Shown here piece after piece: positions 1 to 11,283 of a stretch of 64,000 bases of DNA. Under the pieces are notes generated by a model. It was not told the origin of the DNA and did not search any database. It worked only from the letters and a program-made list of their open reading frames with translations. The stretch is taken from assembly GCA_916610825.1 (NCBI GenBank), contig OU744451.1, positions 21,415,482 through 21,479,481 of the forward strand, given 5' to 3'. Position 1 is the stretch's first letter, and the number at the start of each line of letters is the position of its first letter. This DNA comes from Haliclystus octoradiatus (taxonomy: Eukaryota; Cnidaria; Staurozoa; Stauromedusae; Haliclystidae). A program made the translations under genes and the position numbers.

Positions 1-144
1 AAACGAGAGAAGTCAAATCTACTGTTATTAAAACGTAGGTACTAATACCATGCACAAGAGTCCAGGTCAGTCAAAAACGAGGAAAAAAGTGAAGTACAAC
101 AACAAAACCAGTACTCTAGCTGGATTTTTTGTTTTCCAGCATAT

Positions 145-387
145 CAATTTCAACAGTTTTCATGAGAGATAATCGATTATCAACGCCTCAATTATCGATG
201 GGCAACGATGCACCGCAGCCACTCACAATGCAATTCTTTCTGGACTATTCCATCGGCCATCAAGAGATGTTACTCATTTGATGTTTTAGATAAAGTCAAA
301 GCTGAGTTAACATTTCGTGGATTTGAACCACAGTTGATCAGATATGATCAGATATGAAGTTCGGTTGCTCTGCCATCTGAGCTAAAC
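145..387 (-). repeat. tRNA-derived SINE (family S1), copy 1
   Basis: On the minus strand, starts with TTAGCTCAGATGGCAGAGC (A box) and has GGTTCAAATCC (B box) about 50 bp later, then a tRNA-unrelated tail shared with the copies near 15087, 42825, 52128, 34035 and 19560. Downstream of the last visible HSF exon. Confidence 0.75.
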
Positions 388-448
388 CCCTTATAACAAC
401 CGGTAAAGAGTTAGCAGAAAAATGAAAATTTAGCTACTTAAATTTTAC

Positions 449-3400
449 CTCATTCCACGTGCTCGGATCAATATCAAGTGCTACGCCAAGTTTATCTTGA
501 AATGCACGTAACTTATCATCAATTGTTGAAATGTTGTCGTCAAGGTTCAATCTAGAAATTATACATTGTAATAATTAAGAAGACTATGAACACAGTCACC
601 AGGGCAACTAAGATGATGCAATTGTGTTAAAGTGCACATGACACCAAAAAATTTTATTCCGGAATCAAGTAGCCCATGCAAAATAAATAGGAATGGCGGC
701 AATAATTTTTCGATTTGGACTCTTATAAGCGGAGATATTTAATTTTGAAAGTACCATATTTCAGAAATTGTGCTCCTTCGAAAGTCGGAACTCATGCCGG
801 AATGACAAGAAAGCCCACTATGGAAAAATAACAAAGTCTAGACTTCAAAAAATCGTAACTTTTTTCTAGCGAAAAAGAAATGGTCCACTTTCCAGAACAG
901 ATATGCCCATATCTTCGGGACACCTTGTTGGCCATATCTGACTGAAATTGAACGTAAAATGTAGAGTTTATAAAGGTTTTATTAGACTTCGATGGAGTTT
1001 TTCTGTCAAAAAGGTGTTAAAACACTGGATTAACGCATGTTACGCATCAAGGTGTTGACTACTAAACCAGTGGCAAAACGCTTTGTATTCACTTCGCCGC
1101 GGATGATGATCTAAACGTCTATAAAATTCATTGCGCTATTTTGGTCGATCTCCCGCAGCTTAACGTCAGTGCTTCACTGATTTGTTAGCTTCAATCTCAA
1201 TGATTGGCTATTAAAAACCATTGCATGACCCCCTGTTTGCCTTGCAGCAGACGCGTTTCTTCAACAAAAACACAATTACTGAAAGATGAAATTTAATATA
1301 GTGTTTAATATAGTTCTATATTCGACGGACAACGGTTGTTGTCGACTTCTTCACAAAGCTATCCTGTCTAAGAATTATATTTAATCAATGAATTTAATAT
1401 GCTGGAGATGTTTTTATCTGATATATAAAATACAATATTATATCACAAAAGACTTTAATATATCAATTGACGACACAGAGAGGTGTCTTACATTTGGGTA
1501 ATGATGGAATAATAATTCACTGAAACCAAAACATTTAGTACGGTTTGGACACACATATGGACAGTTTTACATTAATTTTGACTTTCAAATTCAACTTCAT
1601 TGTTCAAGTAATTTCCATTTTATGTTGACGAAGGCTAAATGTTATTCATGATGATCGTCATGATTTGATTCTGACGCTTGAACAACACTCGCATGCTGAT
1701 ATGCACTGGGCACACTCGAATTATTTCAGGGTCGAGGTAAATATAATACAGACATTGAAGGCGGTTCTACTCGCCATGTGTATCTGTAGCGATGATTCAC
1801 TCACTGAAGTGCTCGAAACGAAAAATAATGCAATATCATATGATTTGTTACTGTACTGTATAATTTCACGAATAACATCTAGTCTTCGTCAACATAAAAT
1901 GTAAATTAGTTGAACAATGAAGTTGATTTGAAAGCCAAAATTAATGTAAAACTGTCCATATGTGTGTCTAAACTGTACAAAATGTTTTAGTTTCAGTGAA
2001 TTATTATATCCATCTTTCCCCGAATATGAGACACCTCTCTGTTTAATATATTACGTCTTTTGTAATATAATATTGTATTTTATATATCAGATAAAAATAT
2101 CTCCAGCATATTAAATTCATTGATTAAATATAATTCTTAGACAGGATAGCTTTGTGAAGAAGTCGACAACAACCGTTGTCCGTCGAATATAAAACTAGAT
2201 TAAGGTATGATATTAAACACATTGCGTGTGTCGATTTCATCTTTCTGTAATTGTGTTTTTGTTGAAGAAATGCGTCTGCTGCAAGGCAAACAGGGGGTCA
2301 TGCAATGGTTTTTAATAGCCAATCATTGAGATTGAAGCTAACAAATCAGTGAAGCACTGACGTTAAGCTGCGGGAGATCGACCAAAATAGCGCAATGATT
2401 TTTTTTTAATTTTATAGACGTTTAGATCATCATCCGCGGCGAAGTGAATACAAAGCATTTTGCCGCTGTTTTAGTAGTCAACACCTTGATGCATAACATG
2501 CGTTAATCCAGTGTTTTAACACCTTTTTGACAGAAAAACTTTATCGAAGTCTATCAAAACCTTTATAAACTCTACATTTTACGTTCAATTTCAGTCAGAT
2601 ATGGCCAACAAGGTGTCCCGAAGATATGGGCATATCTGTTCTGGAAAGTGGACCATTTCTTTTTCGCTAGAAAAAAGTTACGATTTTTTGAAGTCTAGAC
2701 TTTGTTATTTTTCCATAGTGGGCTTTCTTGTCATTCCGGCATGAGTTCCGACTTTCGAAGGAGCACAATTTCTGAAATATGGTACTTTCAAAATTAAATA
2801 TCTCCGCTTATAAGAGTCCAAATCGAAAAATTATTGCCGCCATTCCTATTTATTTTGCATGGGCTACTTGATTCCGGAATAAAATTTTTTGGTGTCATGT
2901 GCACTTTAACCTATTAACAACCAAATGCTTATATACAAAACGCAGAACATTTTTGAACAAAATAATAACTTTTTTCATATTCAAATTCAGTGTTTTGTTA
3001 CTTGTTGCAATTTTCCTTGACTGGTCCAAGTCTAACTTATTTTGATATGCCACATATTTTGATGAGTTCATTGTAAGTGGTAGTGAGAGCAGGGTATCAC
3101 AAATGTTTTTGTCCACCGGCAGCCACGTCGTCAGAATGAGAACCTTCTGGGTTTGAATTGAAAACATTACATAAATCTAAAGAAATTTTACGAAAATTTG
3201 ACTTATTTTAGTGTGAATAATAAAAATCAAGAAAAGGATGAAATTCAGAAATCATACTTTATATAAATGAGAAAACAATTTTTATAATCCAATAATATTC
3301 TGAATTTGTGCTAGCCTTCCGGTGACCAGGTTCCCAAGATCCAGCATTTTGTGACTCACAAAATATCAAAACTGTTATAAGGAAGGGTGAGGCTTAGGCA

Positions 3401-6337
3401 AGCCTGAATGAATTATGAATCAAAACTTGCAGGGCTATGAAGGTGTAATTAAATGATATATGAACAGCGATCAGGGCCCAACAAAAGTTTCAGCCTTCGG
3501 TATCCTAGAAGCTATCCTGTCACTATTATCTTCTGAATCTTTTTGTTGAAGTTTGACCATAATATCAATTTTTTTTCTGAATTCGCACTAACTTTCTGGG
3601 ATCTAGGATTCCTACCTATGTCGAACCCTGGCTGTGATAGAGGGCTTTATAATGTACTATTGATGTGAGCAGTGCTTAATGAGTCCCAAAAGAAGTGTTA
3701 CAGCATTGAGCTTTATGTGTGACTCACAGCAAATAAAATTTTATATTGTATTTATGAAATTACATACATTAAATATTTAAATAAATTAATTTAAATATTG
3801 ATAAAAAACTTTTTGCTTTAGAAGGCCCTGTTACAAGGAGGGCCGATTACTCGGGTAGACGAGTTACCCGGTTCTATTGTTTATGTGCATTTTGTTTACA
3901 AGGAGAGTGAGTAACTTAACCCACCTACCCGAGTTACTCGCCTGGCAGACCGAGTTACCCTATAATCGTGGCCGGCTCAATTTTTGTCTTGTGCACACAA
4001 ATAGGCAAGTAACTCGGGTAAACGAGTTAAAATTCGAAATGGTAGCTTGAATTTTCGATTGTTTCGAATGTTTCTGTTGTAGACATCTTTTGTTCTCCGA
4101 TCGTTCGATTTCAACACGCATGCCTCGATTTGCTTGAAATTATTCAACTCGGGTAAGCGGGTTACTCGGGTTGCCCTTGTAAACACACAGCAAATTTTAA
4201 CTTGGGAAGGCGAGTAACTCGCGGTAAGGCAAATAACTTGTGTACACACTCGCCCTCCTTGTAAACAGGGCCTAAGTTTGATAAGATGACAAGCGATATC
4301 GAAATTGTCAAAATTGAATTATTGATGGTTATAAGTACTAAAACATATTTTTTCAAGTAGGGTGTTGATTGTATACAATCTGTATTTGATTTATTCAAAT
4401 CTGTATTTGATTTATTGAAATCAAAATATTGTAATCAAAGTATTTTAATCAAAACTAATCTGTATAGCCCCACTATATTAATCTGTAGGCCAACAGCTTT
4501 ATCCAAAATGGTTCTTTTATGAAATCACCGTTTGGAAAAAAATTGAATAAGAATGCATGAATTTATATGATTATTAAGTATCATTTTTCCTGATTGGCAA
4601 AAGAAACACAAATTAAAATTCTGAGGCTCTAAAGATCAATTTTAGCTTGGTGCTATACATGTTTGCTTTGGAATAATATATATTAAATGCTGAGTTATTA
4701 TATCATACCCATCAACAACTGGTGAGACAGTATCATCAGGATTCTTTTCCCAACTGATCGATCGATTAAATCCAATTTCTGGTGTTGTCAAAATCTGATT
4801 ATCATTCTGTCTTGAATCTGTTGTAGAAACAGAAGGCGGTAACTGTGATTGCAGTTCATCCAATTTACTTTGTATTGATTCCAGTGATGTATCATCAAGC
4901 GATGGAAAAGATGGGGTTTCATCTGGAGGCATCACAGCTTGTAACGTTGATGGTAATAATTCTGTAACTTGCCCATCAGAACTTGATGGAAGCACAATGA
5001 TTTGCGGACCTAAACAAAATGAACAATATAACTATATCAATTAAAAAATCAATGAATTGTTAACAGGACTTCAGATGTGATGTCTGACAAGCTACGACAC
5101 AAAAACGTGTCTAATTAGTCCCATTTTCAAGTACGAAACACATGTCAGATCATCAATCAATTTAATCAATTATGGAGTTATTCAACCTGGAGTGTGCATG
5201 CGATATGCACCGAGGTTTCCACCATCTTTACAGTTCGTTAACGGGATACCTATTAAGTTAAGATGTGATACCTGATTTCTAATGAGTTCATTGTCAAGGG
5301 TGACACATGTATCAGTCCAGCCTCGTCAATTTGCTTATTATAGTCGATAATGATGTGATTAAAGACGAAAAATAACACAAAAGGTTCACAAAATTTTGAA
5401 ATACAGCAATCTTAATTCATTTTCAGTCAAGTCAGAGAGAACTATTATGCAACTACTATTATTAACCATCATTAGCAGTCCACTGAAAATACAAAATAAA
5501 CTTTTTAATTATTCTCTCTCTCTCCTAGGGTGGTGGCATCAGCAAATAATAATACTTACCGCTCCTTGAGAACGAAGGGGCAATATCACCAATATTTCCA
5601 AGCAGTGTTGAAACATCAACAGGCTAAAACCAAGATTGTCCACAAATTACAATGTGTGTTAGAAATCATTTCAAATGATTCATTTGAATGAATTATGCTT
5701 AACATAACATCTTAATTATCAACAAACAGGTCAATATGGAAATCAAACGTAATCGAGCAACTTGCTAGGATGAATATGGTGGAACTCAAACTCTAACTTA
5801 AGAAATATAAAACACACAATGCTGTATGTGTACATGATCAAACAGCTCCTCGGACTGTTTTATGTGGAATTTAAACTATTGTACAATCAATTTTTTAGGT
5901 AACGATGTTTTTTTTTTTTGGGGGGGGGGATTTAACATTTACAATGAACAGGGTAAGCTAGTAGCTTTTTTCATTGGGTGGTTGACTACATTGAAATTGA
6001 ATTACAGTAAACTGAAAGTTTGTCAAATTAGAAACAACTTGCTCCAAAGCGTGATGTACAATCCAGCCTAGTCTTGTTGTCTAGTGGTTTTTGGAGCGTG
6101 TTTGACTTCAATGACCAATAGTCTTCCTGAACCAACCAATAGTGCTTTTGCCCGTATCTAGGTCTGATGTCCTAACCAATACATTTTAGTCCCTCCTACT
6201 GAGCTTTGACCGTTGATTTACCTACCGATTGGACAGAGTATGATGTTGCTGCTGAACTATTCAATGGTGCTGGCTCAGTGATATCAGTTACAAACGCTTG
6301 ACGCTTTGCATCAACAGGAGTGTCTTCAATCGCCAAT
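449..6337 (-). CDS. HSF: HSF exons 7-10: regulatory and activation region
   Basis: Exons 7 (6337-6226), 8 (5623-5560), 9 (5009-4709) and 10 (551-449) encode acidic, Ser/Thr/Pro-rich sequence typical of the weakly conserved HSF C-terminal half. Recognisable pieces are [14 protein letters not shown] (exon 8), a D/S/L-rich stretch with [20 protein letters not shown] (exon 9) and [19 protein letters not shown] (exon 10). The last two have hydrophobic spacing compatible with an HR-C or activation helix. Exon 9 joins exon 10 across a 4.2 kb intron full of transposons; the phase (two bases plus one) fits and both splice sites are consensus. Assignment of exon 10 to this gene rests on phase, strand and composition. 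Confidence 0.8.
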
Positions 6338-9300
6338 CTAAAAATAAGTAATTTGAAAAAGGCAATTACATAGAATCAATGGAAGTGTATATATAGTCAA
6401 TTAAATGCTTTCAATCTCTATAAAGCGGCCACCTGTCTGTAGTGGTAACTTTTGGTATGTCTAAATAAGTATTTTCCATTAAATCAACCCTGCATAATAA
6501 GGTCAACTGTCTATAGGGGTCAAAATTTGTCTACCTCTTACAGGTGGCTGTTACATACAGGTTTTACTGTAAAACAGTCATTTTTATTTTCAAATTAGAC
6601 TTCTAGTCCAGTATTATTTGCTAGCTAATGGCCAGTTGCTGACCAACGTTTTGTATAACCTTTGATACAATGAGATATGTTTTCTCAATGTGTTTTCATT
6701 CACAAAATATTTCTACGTACAAAAATTTAACAACACCGAAATCAGACAGGACGAACAAAAGAGGTTTTAAAAAAGAGAAACATTAATGTGATTTTAATAT
6801 AATCACGCATTCCCTTGATCAATCCTAAGCACAACATATATAATGTCATACTATGACAATCAAGACTGGTACTTGATAAGAAACAAAAAAATAAATACCT
6901 TTTCTTGGAATTTAAGCGTTGTCCCTTTCCATAGACCAAAGTAACAAAGAATTGGATAAGCTGGAAACAACAATTTTTGAAATGTTAAAAAGCAATACAG
7001 TAATACACGGCTACATTGCAGATTGCAATAAACATTTAAAAGTAGTTAGAAATTTTACCTTATTGATCACTTCTTCGTGTCTTCTGTTTTTCTTAGTCAA
7101 ATTATTTACATGTTGCCATAGAAGTTTATTTTCACTGAAAAAAGTCGCACACAATTCAATGTACAAATCATAATGACACACAATGAAAAGAATTACTTGA
7201 TATTGATTGTCTGACTGATGACAGTGCTGCTTTTGTTAATAAAATACGATGTATTGTCAATTTTTAAGGCAAAATAATTGACAAGCAGTGGTAAAGTAAT
7301 TCAGCAAATGTGAATTAGCCCCGTGAAAAAAACTTTTAGCTTATTCAAGTCCTGAATAAATGATGATGATGATGATGATGATGACGATGATGAATGCGAC
7401 GATGTCCAACAAAAACAACAAATTAAGTAGTCAAGAAATAAACTAGAAACCGAATTTGGAATTTACGAGAACAAAAATAAAATCGATATTGTACAAAAAA
7501 ATTGATATGTATATGATTTATTGGTCAAACCTCAACAAAAAATTCAGAAGAAATTTGATAATTTTCTGATTTATAGGCTAAACCTCAACAAAAAATTCAG
7601 AAGAAAATTGATAATTTTCTGATTAAGAAAATTGATAATTTTCTGATTTATAGGTCAACCTCAACAAAAAATTCAGAAGAAAATGTACAATATTGTTCAA
7701 GATTCCGGAAGGGTGAAATTTTTGTCGGACACTGACAAACAGTGGTTGTACAAGCAAGGTTAGCAATTTGATTGTGAGGTACATCACAATTTTAAAGCAA
7801 TATTCAACTCATGTGAATCAAAGAAAACACCAAATACTTACCCTGTTACTAAATCTAATCTATCAGTGAAGTCTTGGTGCTTTTCTTTGAGCTCTTTTAC
7901 TTCTTCAAGGACTTTTGTTAAATCTTGGCTTTTTGTCTTGCGGTCCTCAGGGTGACCCTTAAAGCAAACAAATGTTTAATTCATAAAAACCAAAGGTCTT
8001 GTCTTTGCCTCATTATAACAGCATGAAAAACATGTTTTGTAATCACTGGTTTCTTAATTTTAATGCCTTTCAAGATCAATTCTTAAAGGTTTTGATCCTG
8101 AACGAACAGGTTAGTTCCTGAATATCTAATACATGTTTGGGCAGAGTGTTAGCAATACATGTGATGTTTTATATAAGGAATAAAATGTGGATGTTACGAG
8201 TCCTGCAGGATAATCAACATTTCAGAACTTTGTCAAACAGAAGAGGCTGTACATAAGTGGTAATACTTTTTAACTTTTGGCAAATCCATACCAATCAAAA
8301 TTGCTGCGAGAATCAGTGTCTATTGTAAAACCTGAATGTAACAGCCACATAGGGATCAGTATAAATTGACCACTATAGACAGGTGATTTTCTTACTAAGT
8401 GGACACTATAGAAAAGTGGCTGCTATGTAGAGATCTCCATTAATAAATTCACAGGCATACAAAGAACATGTGTGGACTGACATGGAATCGAACCCCGGTC
8501 TCCTGCATGGTGCACAATCACTTTGCCACTGGGCTACCAGTACACATCCATTATAACAGGTTTGACTGTACCTTGCGTTTAACAAGTGGTAATTGATTTG
8601 ACTGTCCTTTTTGAAAATTGTGATGATGAAACTCCCATTCTTCGTTATCTTGTTTAAGCCCACCGTGGTCTGTGGCTAATACTTTCCTGAAACCATCTGA
8701 GAAATTGACAGAGAAAATAGCAGTGAAAATTTGGTAGAAGAAAAGTGAAATAATATATCGAAAAGATGTAGGATTCAGATCACATGATTTATAGATCTCT
8801 AACGAGGGTCCAAGTCAATTGCATCGAGATATGAAATTCCCTTCCAGTATTTGTCAGACCTATTCGACGACACCCCCAAGTAGCCATTTGAAGCCACAGA
8901 GCTTGTAATTTACAATGATTTCTCTTGTCTCATTGGGTGTCTGTAATGTTTTCCTAGTAAGAAGTATATAATGTTACTGTATAACAACCCTAATTAAAGG
9001 CTTGGACTTTAATCAATTAATTGAAAGTTTCAAAGATACTGGAACGTGTTAGCAACTTTGCCACCTAACAAATTACGACGTGTCACCCCTCTAAAATTGA
9101 AATGGTTCAACTGAAATTCCCGTATATCAGTAACTTGGTTTTGAATTTTAAAGAATATTTTGTAGTCAAATCGTGGTTAGCCTAAACGACAAAAAATAAT
9201 TGCTTGTGTACTTCATTTGTCGTGATGTGTTTGATTGCCATCAAACATTTCCCTTTTTTTTTAACGGAAAGTCTTGATCTTCCCTTTCAAGCCATTTTGC

Positions 9301-11283
9301 TAGCGTTTTTGATGTTATGGCTTCTCCATGGCTTTCATTAAGCTCAGTCAAGACCCTCTGAGCTGTTCTAGAAACATCTTTAGAAAGTCAGGTATGTTTA
9401 AACGCTCTTGTAAAGGATGCTTCGAAACATGAAAAACGCACATCAGACAAAACACAGATTTGTTGATTGGTAGTTGCCATCGTTTTCACCAGGCTTGAGC
9501 CGTTCACATTGTAGGCCTACCGTAAGGCAGGGATCTGTGAATTTGCAGAATGTATTAATAGCATAGCTATGATCTTATAAGAATCAAAGTAGACTTCGTG
9601 TTTTTCAATGATAATAATACAGAAGAACTTACACATATTCAACTGACGAACAAAACTAGCAAAATTGCTATGTTTGAAATATTTCGGTAAAACATCTTTA
9701 GCAAATGTTGAAGGGTTATGAACTTTGAAAGATGTTCCACTCTATAAATAAAACATATATACATTAAATGACAATTCTAGTCATAGGTTAAAATATTTTA
9801 GTTTAGGTAATGTTCACATGACGTGTAACACGTCACGTGTTAATATAGTCCAATAATATATTACTTTATCATGGGGATTAGCAATAAATCGAAAACGCAG
9901 ATATTTGCGACAGTTTAGATAGATTTTATATCATTATCAAGCAATTGGTAAAGAGATCGATAAACAGTAGAGGTGCATCGATTCAAACGTACTCAAACAT
10001 AAGGATACTACCAATTAATAGTGCCCGTTTTATGGAATAACATGAATGAACAATCAATAAATAACGATCAGGAAGTTGGTTTTCTTATTCAAGTATTATT
10101 GCAGTACTTAATACGGTTCTACATTTTTAAGCAGTACATTTTGAATAGCAAACTTATGGTTAATAATGGTTATTGTATTTTGCAATAATTTAATACCAAT
10201 TTCAAAATACAGTAGGTACAATTTTTTTAGATAATTAAATTAGGATTTGATCTATTAGTTAGTTTGCTTCGCATATATAGCATTCACGTTCAGTGCCAGA
10301 TTGAAAATATTGCAATTTGCGCACCTGAGATTTAATCAAGTTTAGTTGAAATCCTACGTAGGAAAGTCTGCTGCGCAGCACCGCAAACTTTTCAGTCTGG
10401 CTTCAGTGCAGGTTGTGTTATATTTGTCAATCAGGTACGTTTTTAGGTAGCTAGTGAAACTAGAAATCGGAAGCTGTTTGTGCATTTACATATACTTGAA
10501 TTCACTGTCTAATTCTCTCAGCTCGACTGGGGTCTCCCCATCTTACTTTTGAACATATTATGAATGATATATACCATTATGAAATAATTTACCCTTCTAC
10601 AGATATGGCAAATTATCTTTTTTATGGTAGTAGTAGTAGTAGTAGTAGTATAGACAGTCTCATTATAGGAATGATAAGCTCTGGAAGGACTGACTAGGTT
10701 TGCTAAAGAATGATGTCTGAAGGCGACGAAGAAATATGTTTGAATTGAAGTCCTTCCTCAAAGTTTTAATCACGTCACAGGACCAGACAGGAGCACAGGA
10801 CACGAAAGCCTACAAGGGTAAATAAACTAGACTATAAGTGACAACAAAAACCCAAGTTTTGGATTCAGTCCTTGATGTCTGACCTAGAAATTTGATAAAT
10901 GGATTTTTCAAAGCTCCATGCTTCATTGAACTCTGAAGTAATGTAATCATAGTAATGCTAATGCATTCATGCCGAACATAATCTTGAGTGGCGCCAGACA
11001 ACAAATTTGTAAAGGAAAAAAGAAATCGACAATAACATTAATTGCACTAGACAAAAATGTTGCAGTAAGTGAAATGAAGTTGAAAATATATACCAACCTC
11101 ATTCCATGATATTAACTTGGAATATTCTTGATTATTTACAAGCTTCCATAATTTAATCAAAAATGCAGGAACATCACCCGTTAAAAGAGGAGCTGAATCC
11201 ACATTGGATAAAGGCGGTGACGGTGGTGGCTCAGTCTTTGGAACAGTTATAAATGAAGGAATGAAACCGTCATTAATATCCAT
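449..11283 (-). CDS. HSF: Heat shock transcription factor (HSF), 10 exons, 3' end beyond the window
   Basis: HSF proteins are nuclear trimeric activators that bind heat shock elements (inverted nGAAn repeats). Proposed exons on the minus strand, in order: 11283-11098, 9741-9633, 8696-8572, 7957-7842, 7134-7059, 6960-6899, 6337-6226, 5623-5560, 5009-4709 and 551-449. All introns are GT-AG and the frame is continuous, giving 418 codons. The start is the ATG at 11283; it has G at -3 and +4, and the frame upstream of it closes without another ATG. The DNA-binding domain (about residues 37-140) contains [12 protein letters not shown] and the recognition helix [14 protein letters not shown]. The coiled coil follows. 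The last visible exon ends at a donor after TWNE, so at least one more exon lies to the left. It is the next gene downstream of the CAP gene on the same strand, about 2.3 kb away. The HSF family is clear; which vertebrate HSF it corresponds to is not decided. Confidence 0.93.
626..2910. mobile_element. 2.3 kb palindromic fold-back element
   Basis: Two arms of about 1 kb (about 626-1638 and 1880-2910) are inverted copies of each other with only small differences, around a central unique stretch of about 240 bp. The outer end reads AGTGCACATGACACC and its inverse, flanked on both sides by TTAA, which would fit a TTAA target-site duplication. No transposase is encoded; the open frame in the centre (1665-1904) has no recognisable content. 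It lies within HSF intron 9. Confidence 0.85.
3472..3630. mobile_element. Small hAT-like MITE (CAGGG family), copy 1
   Basis: Begins CAGGGCCCAACAAAAG and ends with the inverse of CAGGGTTCGACATAGG. The inverted ends are imperfect over about 30 bp. Related to the copies at 7733 and 30676-30844. Flanking 8-mers match at only 5 of 8 places, so the insertion looks old. Confidence 0.55.
3824..4272. mobile_element. PIF/Harbinger-like MITE, 449 bp
   Basis: Inverted ends GGCCCTG(T)TTACAAGGAGGGC (one T missing on the left copy), flanked by GAA and TAA, compatible with a mutated 3 bp TAA/TTA duplication. The interior contains many variants of a GAGTTACTCGGG-type motif in both orientations. Non-coding; lies in HSF intron 9. 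Confidence 0.7.
4378..4418 (+). repeat. Short tandem duplication, about 19 bp unit
   Basis: AATCTGTATTTGATTTATT occurs twice in a row with slight change, in AT-rich intron sequence. Confidence 0.6.
5940..6180 (+). repeat. Old copy of the SINE at 20640-20842
   Basis: Shares a GGGTAAGCT..AGCTTTTTTCA..GGGTGGTTG stretch with the element at 20650-20695 and later pieces such as CTTCCTGA. It is much diverged. Upstream at 5908-5930 is a T9/G9 homopolymer run. Sits in HSF intron 7. Confidence 0.4.
6411..6577 (+). repeat. Dispersed repeat related to 8322-8440 and 45820-45990
   Basis: Contains ATCTCTATAAAGCGGCCACCTGTC and ends with TGGCTGTTACATACAGGTTTTAC. The same words occur inverted at 8322-8440 and in the same sense at 45820-45990 (and its duplicate near 55123). 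Family not identified. Confidence 0.5.
6899..7957 (-). CDS. HSF: HSF exons 4-6: HR-A/B trimerisation coiled coil
   Basis: Exon 4 (7957-7842) encodes a charged helix with heptad-like spacing ([18 protein letters not shown]). Exon 5 (7134-7059) contains [20 protein letters not shown], matching the ENxxLW signature at the heart of HSF HR-A/B. Exon 6 (6960-6899) gives [11 protein letters not shown], the equivalent of the conserved LIQFL-I-LV segment that closes the coiled coil, followed by a basic stretch ([10 protein letters not shown]) that could be part of a nuclear localisation signal. Exon 4 ends with two bases of a Gly codon completed by exon 5, and the frame is kept throughout. Confidence 0.92.
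7360..7393 (+). repeat. (GAT)n microsatellite
   Basis: About eleven ATG/GAT units with one GAC interruption, in HSF intron 4. Confidence 0.9.
7505..7733. repeat. CAGGG-family MITE fragment with internal tandem repeats
   Basis: Three copies of a unit with TTTATAGG..AACCTCAACAAAAAATTCAGAAGAAA, about 66 bp apart at first and then shortened. The right end (GATTCCGGAAGGGTG..TTTGTCGGACACTG) is the inverse of the CAGGGTCCAACAAAAG terminus. The left terminus is not clear. Confidence 0.55.
8470..8548 (-). repeat. tRNA-like sequence, SINE head or tRNA pseudogene
   Basis: On the minus strand, TAGCCCAGTGGC resembles an A box and GGGGTTCGATTCC is a good B box about 35 bp later, but the stems pair poorly, so a working tRNA is unlikely. 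It lies just inside HSF intron 3, beside a piece of the 6411-6577 repeat in inverse orientation; the two may form one composite SINE. Confidence 0.5.
8572..11283 (-). CDS. HSF: HSF exons 1-3: N-terminus and DNA-binding domain
   Basis: Exon 1 (11283-11098, 62 codons) has a 36-residue proline-rich leader followed by the first helix of the winged helix-turn-helix domain. Exon 2 (9741-9633) carries the core: [20 protein letters not shown], then [16 protein letters not shown], the near-invariant recognition helix of the family. Exon 3 (8696-8572) starts inside the Tyr codon of NMYGFRKV and includes the wing ([17 protein letters not shown]). It ends with LVKRK, the usual junction with the linker. 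All residues that normally define an HSF domain are present and no frame break was seen, so this part looks functional. Confidence 0.95.
10627..10651 (+). repeat. (AGT)n microsatellite
   Basis: Eight GTA/AGT units in HSF intron 1. Confidence 0.9.

Noticed and set aside
1665-1904. Open frame in the centre of the 2.3 kb palindrome, as a transposase remnant
   Set aside because: 79 codons without any recognisable catalytic or DNA-binding motif; consistent with chance.
8470-8548. Functional tRNA gene on the minus strand
   Set aside because: A and B boxes are present but the arms do not pair well and it adjoins a dispersed repeat; a SINE head or pseudogene is more likely.
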